In this document: in pieces, positions 1 to 8,988 of the stretch
Layout: every line of letters begins with the position of its first letter
Position numbering within the stretch: position 1 is the first letter of the stretch
Source of the DNA: Bacteroidota bacterium
GTDB lineage: Bacteria; Bacteroidota; Bacteroidia; UBA7662
Assembly: GCA_027485465.1 (NCBI GenBank)
Contig: JAIXRA010000067.1
Span: 1 to 44,878 of the forward strand
Direction: 5' to 3'
Length of the DNA: 44,878 bases
The notes under the pieces: model-generated
Told to the model about the DNA's origin: nothing
Seen by the model: only the letters and a program-made list of their open reading frames with translations
The model's database searches: none
Made by a program: the position numbers and the translations under genes

Positions 1-1427
1 ACGGAATGGCGCTTGGCGTTCAAGTATTGCCGAACACCCCCAAAAAACAAAGAGTCGTTGTCGATTTCGTTCCGAAGCATGTGCAAAACCGCTGCTCCCT
101 TTTTGTAGGTAAGCGAGGATGAGAATATTCGGTTCACATTGCTTACGCCAGAAGCCGGCACATACACCGAACCGGTGGTCGCTGAACGAGCGCTGTTATG
201 GGTGTTCGTCATCCAATCCGATGCGGATGCTTGAGATATAACATATTGACGATGAAGGTATTCTCCGTACGAAGCCCAGCCCTCGTTCAGCCAAATATCG
301 TTCCAGGTTGCACAGGTCACCATGTCCCCAAACCATTGGTGGGCTAATTCGTGGGCAATCAAATCCATTCCAAAATTACCCATGGTGCTCATGGTCTGGT
401 GTTCCATCCCGCCTCCCAATGGAGCCATCATGTGGCCGTATTTCTCGTTGCTAAAAGGATACAAAACAAAGAGATTCGAAAAATTCTCGATCATAGGGCC
501 GGTGCTGTTCAGGGCCGTGCGGTTAAAATTCAAGCAAGAAGTCCCGGAGGAATTGCTGGCATTGTAAATCCAATGCTGGATCAACAGAGAATCCCCGGCC
601 ATGGCCGCAGGATAGGCCCAGCTTAGGTGCTCGGTATAGTTGGTAACCGCAAAGGCCATGAGGTAAAAAGCCATGGGGTAACGACTTCTCCATTTGAACT
701 TCATTCGGTTGCCGCTCAGGGTATCCACCCCCACCAAAAGGCCTGTCGAAGCCACCTTGTTGGGCGACACGCTGGTTCCGTCAAAAAAAACCGAGTCTAT
801 TTTGTCCGCAAGATCCTGTTTGCATGGGAACCAATCCGGAGCCGAGAATGGCTCCGAGAGGGTCCACGTCACATTGACCCCCCAGGTCGGAGACTGGGCG
901 CTGGTAACCCCGCTAAAAAAACCGGAGCTTGGAGGTGTACCTCGGTAATAAACCCGACAGGTCACCGCCATTCCGGCATCCAGGTTCGAGACCAAAGGAA
1001 TACGCACCACATGATTCAAACGGGATAGAGAGGCCGGTAAATAGGTGGTATTGTTCAAACGAACCGAGTCCACGATCATAAAATCCCGTAGTTCAAACCA
1101 AAAAGTATCCATCACCGGGGAGGTCACGACCGACTTGAACATAACGTCCCCACCAACGGTTGTCGAGGTATTGGTGACTTCCAGGTTAAAGTGATAATGA
1201 TGAATGTCGTAGGTATCCGCACCCCGGTTCAAGGCCGAGCTGCGCTGGGCCGCTTGGTTCAATTGGCGTATACCGGCCTGCCGCTCTTTGAGGGCGGCGC
1301 AGCTGTGTTGATCGCCGGTTTTGAGATCCGAGGCCTTGGCGGTGATGACGAGCAGACAAAGGGCGAAAAGTGTCGTTTTGAAAACGGGAAAGTAGCGGAG
1401 GTATCGCATGAGAGTCGAAGAAAACAT
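1..1427 (-). CDS. M1 family metallopeptidase (aminopeptidase N-like), 3' end cut by window edge
   Basis: About 475 codons are visible, read on the minus strand from ATG 1427 to the window edge without a stop. The N-terminus has a signal peptide (basic RYLRY stretch, then a hydrophobic core ending near AKA), so export is expected. The zinc site is intact: HELAH at residues 359-363 (bases 339-353), followed by NEGWASYGE with the third ligand Glu382, giving the M1 spacing HEXXH-x18-E. Further on, TYKKGA carries the Tyr that stabilises the transition state in M1 enzymes. The substrate-anchoring GxMEN motif is altered to GGGMEH (residues 338-343). It begins 24 nt after the ABC exporter gene and probably shares its transcript. 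Secreted M1 proteins of Bacteroidota often carry a T9SS C-terminal signal, but that end lies outside the window. A second ATG at 1409 is a possible start. The family is certain; the substrate is unknown. Confidence 0.9.
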   Translation of the reverse strand, partial: MFSSTLMRYLRYFPVFKTTLFALCLLVITAKASDLKTGDQHSCAALKERQAGIRQLNQAAQRSSALNRGADTYDIHHYHFNLEVTNTSTTVGGDVMFKSVVTSPVMDTFWFELRDFMIVDSVRLNNTTYLPASLSRLNHVVRIPLVSNLDAGMAVTCRVYYRGTPPSSGFFSGVTSAQSPTWGVNVTWTLSEPFSAPDWFPCKQDLADKIDSVFFDGTSVSPNKVASTGLLVGVDTLSGNRMKFKWRSRYPMAFYLMAFAVTNYTEHLSWAYPAAMAGDSLLIQHWIYNASNSSGTSCLNFNRTALNSTGPMIENFSNLFVLYPFSNEKYGHMMAPLGGGMEHQTMSTMGNFGMDLIAHELAHQWFGDMVTCATWNDIWLNEGWASYGEYLHRQYVISQASASDWMTNTHNSARSATTGSVYVPASGVSNVNRIFSSSLTYKKGAAVLHMLRNEIDNDSLFFGGVRQYLNAKRHS

Positions 1428-1450
1428 GAATGGTTGAGTTCAAAAATAGG

Positions 1451-3259
1451 TTATTTTGGCTGTGAGGCCCCACTATCCACTTGTTGAGCCTGGTGCAAGG
1501 CCCAAAAACGGCCCTTCAATTCCAACAAGGCGTTGTAGGTGCCGGATTCTACCACCACGCCTCCTTCCAAAACAACAATACGATGGGCAAAACGAAGGGT
1601 GGATAAACGATGGGCAATCAGGAGGGCATTCCTTCCTTGGACAAAAGATTCGATGCCCCGTTGAACCATGGCTTCGGTCTTGGAATCGATCGATGCCGTG
1701 GCCTCATCCAATATCAAAAGGTCAGGGTCCAAGACCATGGCCCTCATTAAGGCAACCAGCTGACGCTGACCGGCCGAAAGAAGCAAGCCCCGTTCACCAA
1801 CCGGCGTATCGAGTCCTTGGGGTAGCTTATCCAAAAATTCTTCCAAATTCCAAGAACGAATCCGCGATTCAACGGTGGGTCCGTCCAAACCGGTATTAAG
1901 CAATGCAATGTTATCAAGAACTGTGCCGTTAATCAAAAACAATTCCTGAGGCACATAGACCATTCGATGACGTAATTCTTGAAGAGGATAGGCCTCCAAA
2001 TTTCGCCCATTGATTTCAATGCGGCCGCTGTTGGCATCGTAAAATCGTACGAGCAATTGGGCCAGGGTGGATTTGCCACAGCCACTTCCCCCGACCAACG
2101 CCACCACTTCGCCTTGGTTAAGTTCAAGATTTAGTCCTCGAAGGACAGGGCGTTCGGGATCGTACCCAAAATACAGGTCGCTTATTTTGACATGCAAGCC
2201 ACGACGTCCGTTCTCTGCCTTGGGGAGCCCCGTCCCTGTAGACTCAACCTGCACCTGAACTTCGGCTTCTTCTTCCATCAATGCAAAAACCCTGGAAGCC
2301 GCTATAACCCCCATTTGCAAAGAGTTGAATTTGTCAGCCAAAAGTCGAAGCGGCCTAAATAACTGGTTGATATACACCAAAAAAGCCACCAAAACACCCG
2401 GGGAAACGTCACCGCTTTCCACACGGACGGCACCGTACCAAACCATAAGACCCATCGCCGCAGCGGTTAATACCTCGACCACGGGAAAAAAAACCGAGTA
2501 GTACCAAATGCCGTCCAGATGAGCCTTGGTCAAACGTGCATTCTCCTCTGCAAAGGCCTGGTTCTCTCTTTTTTCCCGGTCAAAGAGCGGGACCAACAAC
2601 AGATTGCTCAATCGCTCGGCCAAAAATGCGTTAAGCCGGGCCGTGTTGGCACGCACCGAAGTAAAGGAGCCATGGACTTTTTCTTTGAACCACCAGGTCG
2701 ATCGTAACAACAAAGGCATCACCAAGAGACTGACCACGCTTAGCTGCCAATCCGTGCTGAACATCACCACCAAGACCACCACCAGTTGAAGGACATCCCC
2801 GGCCATGGTCAAGAAGCCTTGGGCAAAGAGTTCAGCGATTGCTTCCAAGTCGTTGATCACCCTGCTGGCCAGAGAACCCACCGGCCTCGCTTCATAAAAT
2901 CCAGGACGGTAGCGACTGAGCTTGGTATACAGGCTTTGGCGCAAGTCCAGAACCACGGATTGCCCTAACTGAACACTAAGGTAACCAAACCCGTAACGGA
3001 GCAGGGATTCCAAAACGAGCAGTCCCAAAATGAGCCAGCCCAAACCGGCCAAAGCATCCAGATCTCCGGTGCGCATGGGGCCATCAACGGCCTGTTGAAT
3101 ATACCAGGGCCGCAGGGGGGCCATACCTGCTAGAACCACGGCCAAAACAACCGTGACCACGACCAAGCCGCGGTATTGTAACATCGCCTGCAACAGGCGA
3201 CGGGTCGGGGCCCAAAGACCTTGTGCGCCTCCCAATTCGTTTGCTTTGGTTGACTTCAT
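1451..3259 (-). CDS. ABC transporter, fused transmembrane and ATP-binding domains (type I exporter, MsbA/MdlB-like)
   Basis: A 602-residue half-transporter with the usual length and domain order of homodimeric type I exporters. Residues about 30-320 contain six hydrophobic segments (ABC membrane domain) and residues about 355-595 the ATPase. Walker A is GGSGCGKST, the signature is LSAGQRQ (instead of LSGGQ), Walker B plus D-loop is LLILDEATASID, and the H-loop is IAHRLST. Members of this group flip lipids or export drugs and peptides across the inner membrane; the substrate cannot be read from sequence. The ATG overlaps the truA stop by 4 nt (3256-3259), indicating translational coupling in a thiolase-truA-exporter-M1 peptidase row. 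No accessory membrane-fusion protein is nearby, which favours a lipid or drug exporter working alone. Confidence 0.93.
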   Translation of the reverse strand: MKSTKANELGGAQGLWAPTRRLLQAMLQYRGLVVVTVVLAVVLAGMAPLRPWYIQQAVDGPMRTGDLDALAGLGWLILGLLVLESLLRYGFGYLSVQLGQSVVLDLRQSLYTKLSRYRPGFYEARPVGSLASRVINDLEAIAELFAQGFLTMAGDVLQLVVVLVVMFSTDWQLSVVSLLVMPLLLRSTWWFKEKVHGSFTSVRANTARLNAFLAERLSNLLLVPLFDREKRENQAFAEENARLTKAHLDGIWYYSVFFPVVEVLTAAAMGLMVWYGAVRVESGDVSPGVLVAFLVYINQLFRPLRLLADKFNSLQMGVIAASRVFALMEEEAEVQVQVESTGTGLPKAENGRRGLHVKISDLYFGYDPERPVLRGLNLELNQGEVVALVGGSGCGKSTLAQLLVRFYDANSGRIEINGRNLEAYPLQELRHRMVYVPQELFLINGTVLDNIALLNTGLDGPTVESRIRSWNLEEFLDKLPQGLDTPVGERGLLLSAGQRQLVALMRAMVLDPDLLILDEATASIDSKTEAMVQRGIESFVQGRNALLIAHRLSTLRFAHRIVVLEGGVVVESGTYNALLELKGRFWALHQAQQVDSGASQPK

Positions 3260-4062
3260 GGCTGGAACAAAGGCGGTGCTTCCATGAGAACGGGTTGATC
3301 CAAAAGACCTTGGGGGTATTCAACCTTTTCCAAATAGAGCCCGTGAGCCGGGGCTGAACTGCCAGCGGCTGATCGCTTGGCTTCTTGAATCAAGGACTCC
3401 ATTTGGTCCGCGCTTCGATAGCCCCTTCCGACTTCCATCAGGGTACCGACCACGGCCCGAACCATGTTCCGAAGAAAACGATTGGCCTGCAAAGTCAGGC
3501 TCGCTTGGCCGGGCGCCGGAAAGGTCCATTCCGCCCTTCGTAGTTCGCAGAGGTTGTGTTTTTGGCCCCCACCACTGCGGGCGAAAGCCCCAAAATCCCG
3601 GGTACCCGGCAATGCGTCGGTGGCTTTGATGACCGCCTCCCAATCGGGTTGCGAGGAAAGCCACCATGAGCGCCCGGCCAAGAGGGGATCCTTGTTCCAA
3701 TGAACACGATAACAATAGGTTCTTGACAAGGCCGAATAGCGGGCATGCAATGTATTGGGAACCCTGATGAGAGCATGCACCGCCAGGTCCGGCGGAAGCA
3801 TACGATTAAGTCGTGAAAGCCAGCCATCAAGGTTGGCTTGCCAAGGCAAAGGCTCGTCGTCTTTCAGATCCCAGTGGGCGTAAAAACTTGTGGCGTGCAC
3901 CCCGGTATCGGTTCGGCCTTGTCCCGTCAGGTAAACATCCTGTCGAGTGTAAACCGACAAGGCTTTTTCGAGGGTTTCCTGAACGGTGATCGCATTCGGT
4001 TGTTTTTGCCAACCGTGATAGGCTCCTCCATCGTAGGATAAATGCAAAAAGAACCGAGGCAC
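3256..4062 (-). CDS. truA: tRNA pseudouridine synthase A (positions 38-40)
   Basis: TruA isomerises uridines at positions 38, 39 and 40 in the anticodon arm of tRNAs. The protein opens with the family hallmark FLHLSYDGGAYHGWQ and has the catalytic-Asp motif GRTDTGVHA (Asp52 with the start used here). Later motifs ANRFLRNMVRAVVGTL and VGRG are also typical. I chose the GTG at 4062, because it gives 268 residues, the normal TruA length, and starts 19 nt after the thiolase stop. The open frame runs further upstream to an ATG at 4314, but that extension lies wholly inside the thiolase gene and resembles nothing in TruA. The stop overlaps the ATG of the ABC exporter by 4 nt. Confidence 0.93.
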   Translation of the reverse strand: MPRFFLHLSYDGGAYHGWQKQPNAITVQETLEKALSVYTRQDVYLTGQGRTDTGVHATSFYAHWDLKDDEPLPWQANLDGWLSRLNRMLPPDLAVHALIRVPNTLHARYSALSRTYCYRVHWNKDPLLAGRSWWLSSQPDWEAVIKATDALPGTRDFGAFARSGGGQKHNLCELRRAEWTFPAPGQASLTLQANRFLRNMVRAVVGTLMEVGRGYRSADQMESLIQEAKRSAAGSSAPAHGLYLEKVEYPQGLLDQPVLMEAPPLFQP

Positions 4063-4081
4063 CGAATTGAAAATTTGGCGC

Positions 4082-5287
4082 TTAACGACATGCTTCGACC
4101 ACCAATGCCAGACCCTGTCCGACCCCAACGCACATGGTAGCCAACCCATACGGTGAGCTCTGCGGGTAGCGGTGCAAGGCATGGACCAAGGTCGTGGTAA
4201 TCCGAGCCCCCGAGCAACCCAAGGGATGGCCCAATGCAATGGCCCCTCCATGAATATTGACTCGTTCCATGGGCAAATCCAATTCGCGTTGGCAGGCCAA
4301 GGCCTGCGATGCAAATGCTTCGTTCAATTCAATGAGGCCCAAGTCGTTGGTAGTCAGACCAGCACGAGCGAGTGCCTTGCGGACCGCCGGTACCGGCCCC
4401 ATGCCCATGATGGCGGGATCGACACCGGCCGCACCAACCGATACCACCCTGGCCAAGGGTTTCAACCCATCCCGACGAACCGCTGTACCAGAGGCTAGAA
4501 TCAAGCAAGCTGCGCCATCGTTGATGCCCGAAGAATTGCCCGCTGTTACGGTGCCCCCGTTTTTGAAGGCCGGTTTAAGTTGCTCCAAAGCAGCCCGTTC
4601 CACGGGACGCGGGTGCTCATCCACTTCAAAAAGTTCGACCTTTCCCTTGCCTTTGGACACCTTCACCCCGATTCTTTCGCGTTCAAAGGCGCCATCGGCC
4701 TCGGCCGCTGCGTATTTGTGTTGCGAAGCGTGGGCAAAATCATCTTGGTCGCTGCGACTGATCTTGTACCGTTCGGCAACATTTTCGGCGGTTTCGCCCA
4801 TGGAATACGGATGGTACAGCCCTTCCCAACGTGGATTGGTAAAACGCCATCCCAGGGTGGTGTCGTAAACCCGGGGCTGACGATCAAAAGCCTGGTCCGG
4901 CTTGGCCATTACATAAGGCGCCCTTGACATGCTTTCCACACCGCCCGCGATGTAGTAATCTCCCTGGCCCAGGGCCAAAGCCCGGTAGGCATCAACGATG
5001 GATTGAAGACCGCTGGCGCAGAGTCGATTGACCGTGACGCCGGAGACCTCCAAAGGCAAACCAGCCAATAGCGAGGCCATGCGGGCCACGTTTCGGTTGT
5101 CTTCGCCGGCCTGGTTGGCGGCCCCCAGGATAACCTCCTCAATACGATGCGGATCAACCCCGGGGTTCCGATCCAATAAATGACGCAGGAGGTCGGCCAT
5201 TAAATCGTCCGGACGAACCTGCGCCAAAGCACCACCGTACCGACCGATGGGGGTCCGGGCTGCATCAACAATAAAAACCTCTTCCAT
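4082..5287 (-). CDS. Thiolase family acetyl-CoA acyltransferase (beta-ketoadipyl-CoA thiolase-like)
   Basis: A 401-residue thiolase that cleaves 3-ketoacyl-CoA with CoA or, in reverse, condenses acyl-CoAs. The acylated cysteine is in VNRLCASGLQS (Cys90). The second active-site motifs are GGAIALGHPLGCSGAR (His) and CVGVGQGLA (Cys). The N-terminus, DAARTPIGRYGGAL, resembles PcaF/PaaJ-type degradative thiolases more than biosynthetic AtoB, but no aromatic-degradation or fatty-acid oxidation genes are adjacent, so the pathway stays open. The start was set at the ATG at 5287, since the ATG 27 nt upstream only adds a non-conserved tail. It is the first gene of a minus-strand row leading into truA and is divergent from htpG, with a 135-nt shared intergenic region. 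Confidence 0.9.
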   Translation of the reverse strand: MEEVFIVDAARTPIGRYGGALAQVRPDDLMADLLRHLLDRNPGVDPHRIEEVILGAANQAGEDNRNVARMASLLAGLPLEVSGVTVNRLCASGLQSIVDAYRALALGQGDYYIAGGVESMSRAPYVMAKPDQAFDRQPRVYDTTLGWRFTNPRWEGLYHPYSMGETAENVAERYKISRSDQDDFAHASQHKYAAAEADGAFERERIGVKVSKGKGKVELFEVDEHPRPVERAALEQLKPAFKNGGTVTAGNSSGINDGAACLILASGTAVRRDGLKPLARVVSVGAAGVDPAIMGMGPVPAVRKALARAGLTTNDLGLIELNEAFASQALACQRELDLPMERVNIHGGAIALGHPLGCSGARITTTLVHALHRYPQSSPYGLATMCVGVGQGLALVVEACR

Positions 5288-5422
5288 GCCACAAAACTGC
5301 GAAGAATTGACCAAAGAACCCCTCCTTGTGCATCAAATATTCGGACATTTTGGCATAATGAAGGGTTCATAGCCCCATGGCACGGCCTTTGCGTAGGGCC
5401 TTGTACCCAAAAAAAAGAATCG

Positions 5423-7258
5423 ATGTCGACACAAAAGACCAAAACAGGGACCATTTCGGTCCATACCGAGAACATTTTCCCCCTCATCAAAAAGTCCCTC
5501 TACTCCAACCAGGAAATTTTTTTGAGGGAATTGGTAAGCAACGGGGTGGATGCCTGCCAGAAGTTAGCGGCTTTGGCCTCCATGGGAGAAGTAACCGGTG
5601 AACTGGGCGAGCTCCAAGTCACCGTTCACTTAGACAAAGACGCCAAAACCATTCGGATTTCAGATAATGGACTGGGATTGACAGAGGAAGAAATCGAAAA
5701 GTACATTACCCAAGTCGCCTTCTCTGGTGCTACCGAGTTTATCGAAAAGTACAAAGACAAGTCAGACCTCAACCAAATCATCGGAGCCTTTGGTTTGGGC
5801 TTTTATTCGGCCTTTATGGTCGCCGACCGAGTGGACCTCGAATCCCTATCTTATCGGGATGGAGCCCAAGCGGCCCGTTGGTCCTGCGATGGTTCCACCG
5901 AGTACCAAATCGGTAGCGGAACTCGCACCGAGCGGGGCACCGATATCATCCTGCATGTTGCCGAGGATGCTTCGGAATACCTGGACGAATGGAGGCTCAA
6001 GGAAATTCTGCGGAAATACGGCAAGTTCCTCCCCATCAAGGTCATGTTTGGCGATGAGCATATCAACGCTACATCGCCCTTGTGGACCCGCAAACCATCC
6101 GAACTCACCGATGAGGACTACCAGAACTTTTACAACGATCTGTACCCCATGGCCGAGAAGCCGTTGTTCTGGATTCACCTCAACGTCGACTACCCCTTCA
6201 ACCTCACCGGTATTTTGTATTTCCCCAAGCTCAAAGCCGACTTTGAGCCGACCAAAAACAAAATACAACTGTATAGCCGACAGGTGTTTATCACCGATTC
6301 AGTCGAGGACGTGGTCCCTGATTATCTGCGCCTATTGCACGGGGTGCTGGACTCCCCGGATATTCCGCTGAATGTTTCCCGTTCCTTTTTGCAGACCGAT
6401 GGCAATGTCAAGAAGATCAACAGCCATATTTCCAAAAAAGTGGCCGACAAGCTCCAGGACCTTGCCAAAAACCAGGAGGAATCCTTCCGTGAAAAGTGGG
6501 ATCAGCTAGAACTCTTCGTTAAATACGGGATGATTTCTGACGAAAAGTTTTATGAAAGAGCTGCTGGCTTTTGTTTGTACAAAGACTGCGATGGAAATCT
6601 GCGCAACTGGGATCAAACGGCCGAAATCCTCGAAGCCAATCATCGCAACAAAGACGGTCAACTGGTGGTGCTCTACACCAACCAAACAGAGGCCCATCAC
6701 ATGCTGATCGAAGGCGCGCGCAAAAGAGGCCTGACGGTCCTTCAGTTGGGCAATGTTATCGATCCCCATTTCATTGGGCAATTGGAAGGCAGACTCGAAA
6801 AAACGACCTTCAAACGAATTGATTCCGAAAGCCTGGACAAGTTGGTTGACAAGGGCGAGTCCAAAGGATCTTTGCTCAACGAGGAACAAGAAAAACAAGT
6901 GGTTGAATGGGTGGGTGACTGGGTGCGCGATCGCGATTTCAAGGTCAAGGCCGAGGCCATGTCTGCCGATGACCCCCCTATCCTGATAACCCGCCCCGAA
7001 TTCCTGAGGAGGATGAATGAAATGGCCGCCACCGGGGGATCCCCGTTTTTGGGAGGCCCCATGAAAGAAACCGTGGATATGGTCGTCAACGCGGCCCATC
7101 CCCTTGTACAGCAATTGGCCCTGACCAACGACGAATCCTCCAGAACAAGCCTGGGCCAAAACCTCATCGACCTGGCCCTTTTGTCGCAGGGCATGCTCAG
7201 CGGCGCCCCTTTGGCGGCCTTCATCGAACGCAGCCTCCAATCGGCATCTAAACCGTAA
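5423..7258 (+). CDS. htpG: Molecular chaperone HtpG (Hsp90 family)
   Basis: An ATP-dependent cytosolic chaperone of 611 residues. The N-terminal GHKL ATPase shows its motifs in order: FLRELVSNGVDAC (Asn40 and surrounding ATP-site residues), ISDNGLGLT, the lid/glycine motif GAFGLGFYSAFMV and GTDIILHV. The middle domain contains the NPx-like segment DIPLNVSRSFLQ with the ATP-contacting Arg. The length fits the shorter Bacteroidota HtpG, and the start context GTISVHTENIFPLIKKSLYS matches that group. It is probably monocistronic: 135 nt from the divergent thiolase and 154 nt before purH. No CIRCE-like inverted repeat was seen upstream. Confidence 0.96.
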   Translation: MSTQKTKTGTISVHTENIFPLIKKSLYSNQEIFLRELVSNGVDACQKLAALASMGEVTGELGELQVTVHLDKDAKTIRISDNGLGLTEEEIEKYITQVAFSGATEFIEKYKDKSDLNQIIGAFGLGFYSAFMVADRVDLESLSYRDGAQAARWSCDGSTEYQIGSGTRTERGTDIILHVAEDASEYLDEWRLKEILRKYGKFLPIKVMFGDEHINATSPLWTRKPSELTDEDYQNFYNDLYPMAEKPLFWIHLNVDYPFNLTGILYFPKLKADFEPTKNKIQLYSRQVFITDSVEDVVPDYLRLLHGVLDSPDIPLNVSRSFLQTDGNVKKINSHISKKVADKLQDLAKNQEESFREKWDQLELFVKYGMISDEKFYERAAGFCLYKDCDGNLRNWDQTAEILEANHRNKDGQLVVLYTNQTEAHHMLIEGARKRGLTVLQLGNVIDPHFIGQLEGRLEKTTFKRIDSESLDKLVDKGESKGSLLNEEQEKQVVEWVGDWVRDRDFKVKAEAMSADDPPILITRPEFLRRMNEMAATGGSPFLGGPMKETVDMVVNAAHPLVQQLALTNDESSRTSLGQNLIDLALLSQGMLSGAPLAAFIERSLQSASKP

Positions 7259-7345
7259 GCCACGGAAGCGCAAACCACCAAAAAAGGTTGATACTTTGTT
7301 CATAAAATAAGGGATCGCGTTTCCCTGAAGGATTGATTTAAATTT

Positions 7346-7353
7346 TAGTTTTG
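7346..7353 (+). promoter_or_regulatory. Candidate -7 box (TAGTTTTG) upstream of purH
   Basis: TAGTTTTG matches the Bacteroidota sigma-ABfr -7 consensus TAnnTTTG. It would start a transcript near 7360, about 50 nt before the purH ATG, in the 154-nt gap after htpG. No clear TTG -33 element lies at the expected 17-23 nt spacing, so the call is tentative. Confidence 0.35.
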
Positions 7354-7412
7354 AGGTCCCGATTCCGGGAATCTCATCACCGCATTCAACCCTCATCGGA
7401 CGACCCCCAACC

Positions 7413-8936
7413 ATGCCTGATATTCGCCCTGTACGCTCCGCACTTATCTCGGTTTACCACAAAGAAGGCCTGGACCGATTGGCTCTGGCACTGCACGAGC
7501 GAGGCATCGAAATTTGGTCCACCGGGGGCACCAGGGATTTTTTGGAGGGCTTGGGTGTCAAAACCCAGAAGGTTGAAGACCTCACCGGGTACCCATCCAT
7601 TTTGGGGGGACGAGTCAAGACCCTGCATCCCAAGGTCTTTGGCGGGATCCTTCACCGTTCCGAGCATATGGACGATCTCAACGAAATGGCGGCCCACGAA
7701 ATCCCACCGTTGGATTTGGTCATCGTTGACCTGTACCCCTTTGAACAAACCCTTTTGAATGGCGGTACCAACGCCGAACTCATCGAAAAAATCGATATCG
7801 GCGGGATTAGCCTGCTACGAGCCGCCGCCAAGAACCACCTGCAATGCACCGTGGTTTCCTCTGCCCGTCAATACCCTCGGATACTGAATCAAATTTTGGA
7901 ACAAGGCGGAACCAGCCTGACCGAACGCGAGACCTATGCAGCCGAAGCCTTTGCGGTGACCTCCCACTACGACCGCGCCATTTTTGATTATCTCAACCGG
8001 GATGGTTTGGTTCCAGCGCTCCGAATCAGCAACGACGATGCCCATGTCTTGAGGTACGGCGAAAACCCGCACCAAAAGGCGTCCTTCTTCGGCCCCTTAG
8101 ACCAACATTTTGAGGTGCTCTCCGGCAAAGCCCTGAGCTACAACAACCTCCTAGATGTGGATGCGGCCGTTTCTCTGCTCTCTGAATTCCTTGACCCCAC
8201 CTTTGTAGTCATCAAACACAACAACGCCTGTGGCTTGGCTAGCAGAGACCACCTTACCCAGGCTTGGAAAGACGCCCTGGCCGGTGATCCGGTTTCGGCT
8301 TTTGGGGGGGTCTTGGCCGCTAATCGATGCGTAGACCTGGAATGTGCCTTGGCCATCGACCAGATTTTCTACGAAGTTCTGATTGCTCCGGATTTCACAG
8401 CAGAGGCGGTGGAACTGCTATCGCGCAAAAAAAACCGCATTCTCTTACGGCTCAAGTCCATTCCACCATCCGGCATTCAAATTCGAAGTGTCTTGGGGGG
8501 ATATCTTGTCCAGGATCCGGACTCGGTGACCGAATCAACCGAAGACTTCAAGGTGGTCACTCGCGTTGCCCCCCAGCCCTCCGAGATAGAGGACATGGTT
8601 TTTGCCCTCAAAATCGTCAAACATACCCGCAGCAACGCCATTGTCTTGGTTCGGAATCGGCAGTTAATCGGTTCAGGCACCGGTCAGAGTTCTCGAATTG
8701 ATGCGATGCGCCAGGCCGCCCACAAGGCCCGCACTTTTGATTTTGATGTTCAGGGCGCTGTCATGGCCAGCGATGCCTTTTTTCCCTTTGCCGACAGCGT
8801 TGAAGTGGCCTTTCAGGAAGGTATACGGGCGGTGGTTCAGCCCGGTGGTTCGGTCAAGGACCAGGATAGCATTGACTTTTGCGATCGCAACAACATGGCC
8901 ATGGTCATGACTGGACGGAGACATTTCAAACACTAA
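7413..8936 (+). CDS. purH: Bifunctional AICAR transformylase / IMP cyclohydrolase
   Basis: PurH performs the last two steps of de novo IMP synthesis: formylation of AICAR with 10-formyl-THF, then ring closure. At 507 residues it is full length. The N-terminal MGS-like cyclohydrolase domain has STGGTRDFLEG, GGRVKTLHPKVFGGIL, VDLYPFEQT and IDIGGISLLRAAAKN. The C-terminal transformylase domain has LRYGENPHQKA, IKHNNACGLAS, DPVSAFGGVLAANR, KHTRSNAIVLV, GTGQSSRIDAM and MASDAFFPFAD. It ends 52 nt before mreB on the same strand; purH ahead of the mre cluster is a layout I recall from other Bacteroidota, so part of mre transcription may come from here. Confidence 0.97.
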   Translation: MPDIRPVRSALISVYHKEGLDRLALALHERGIEIWSTGGTRDFLEGLGVKTQKVEDLTGYPSILGGRVKTLHPKVFGGILHRSEHMDDLNEMAAHEIPPLDLVIVDLYPFEQTLLNGGTNAELIEKIDIGGISLLRAAAKNHLQCTVVSSARQYPRILNQILEQGGTSLTERETYAAEAFAVTSHYDRAIFDYLNRDGLVPALRISNDDAHVLRYGENPHQKASFFGPLDQHFEVLSGKALSYNNLLDVDAAVSLLSEFLDPTFVVIKHNNACGLASRDHLTQAWKDALAGDPVSAFGGVLAANRCVDLECALAIDQIFYEVLIAPDFTAEAVELLSRKKNRILLRLKSIPPSGIQIRSVLGGYLVQDPDSVTESTEDFKVVTRVAPQPSEIEDMVFALKIVKHTRSNAIVLVRNRQLIGSGTGQSSRIDAMRQAAHKARTFDFDVQGAVMASDAFFPFADSVEVAFQEGIRAVVQPGGSVKDQDSIDFCDRNNMAMVMTGRRHFKH

Positions 8937-8988
8937 GGAGGCGAACGCTCACTCCGGCATTAGATTCGCTCCAATTACGATTTTTGAT

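Noticed and set aside
3256-4314. Longer TruA starting at the ATG at 4314
   Set aside because: The extra 84 residues lie inside the thiolase gene and do not resemble TruA; GTG at 4062 gives the family length.
6506-7414. 302-codon open frame antisense to htpG and the gap after it
   Set aside because: It lies opposite a gene with clear HtpG motifs, has no recognisable domain, and open antisense frames are common opposite GC-balanced genes.
8301-8440. G7 and A8 runs inside purH as phase-variation sites
   Set aside because: They lie mid-gene in an essential-type housekeeping enzyme and are short enough to arise by chance.
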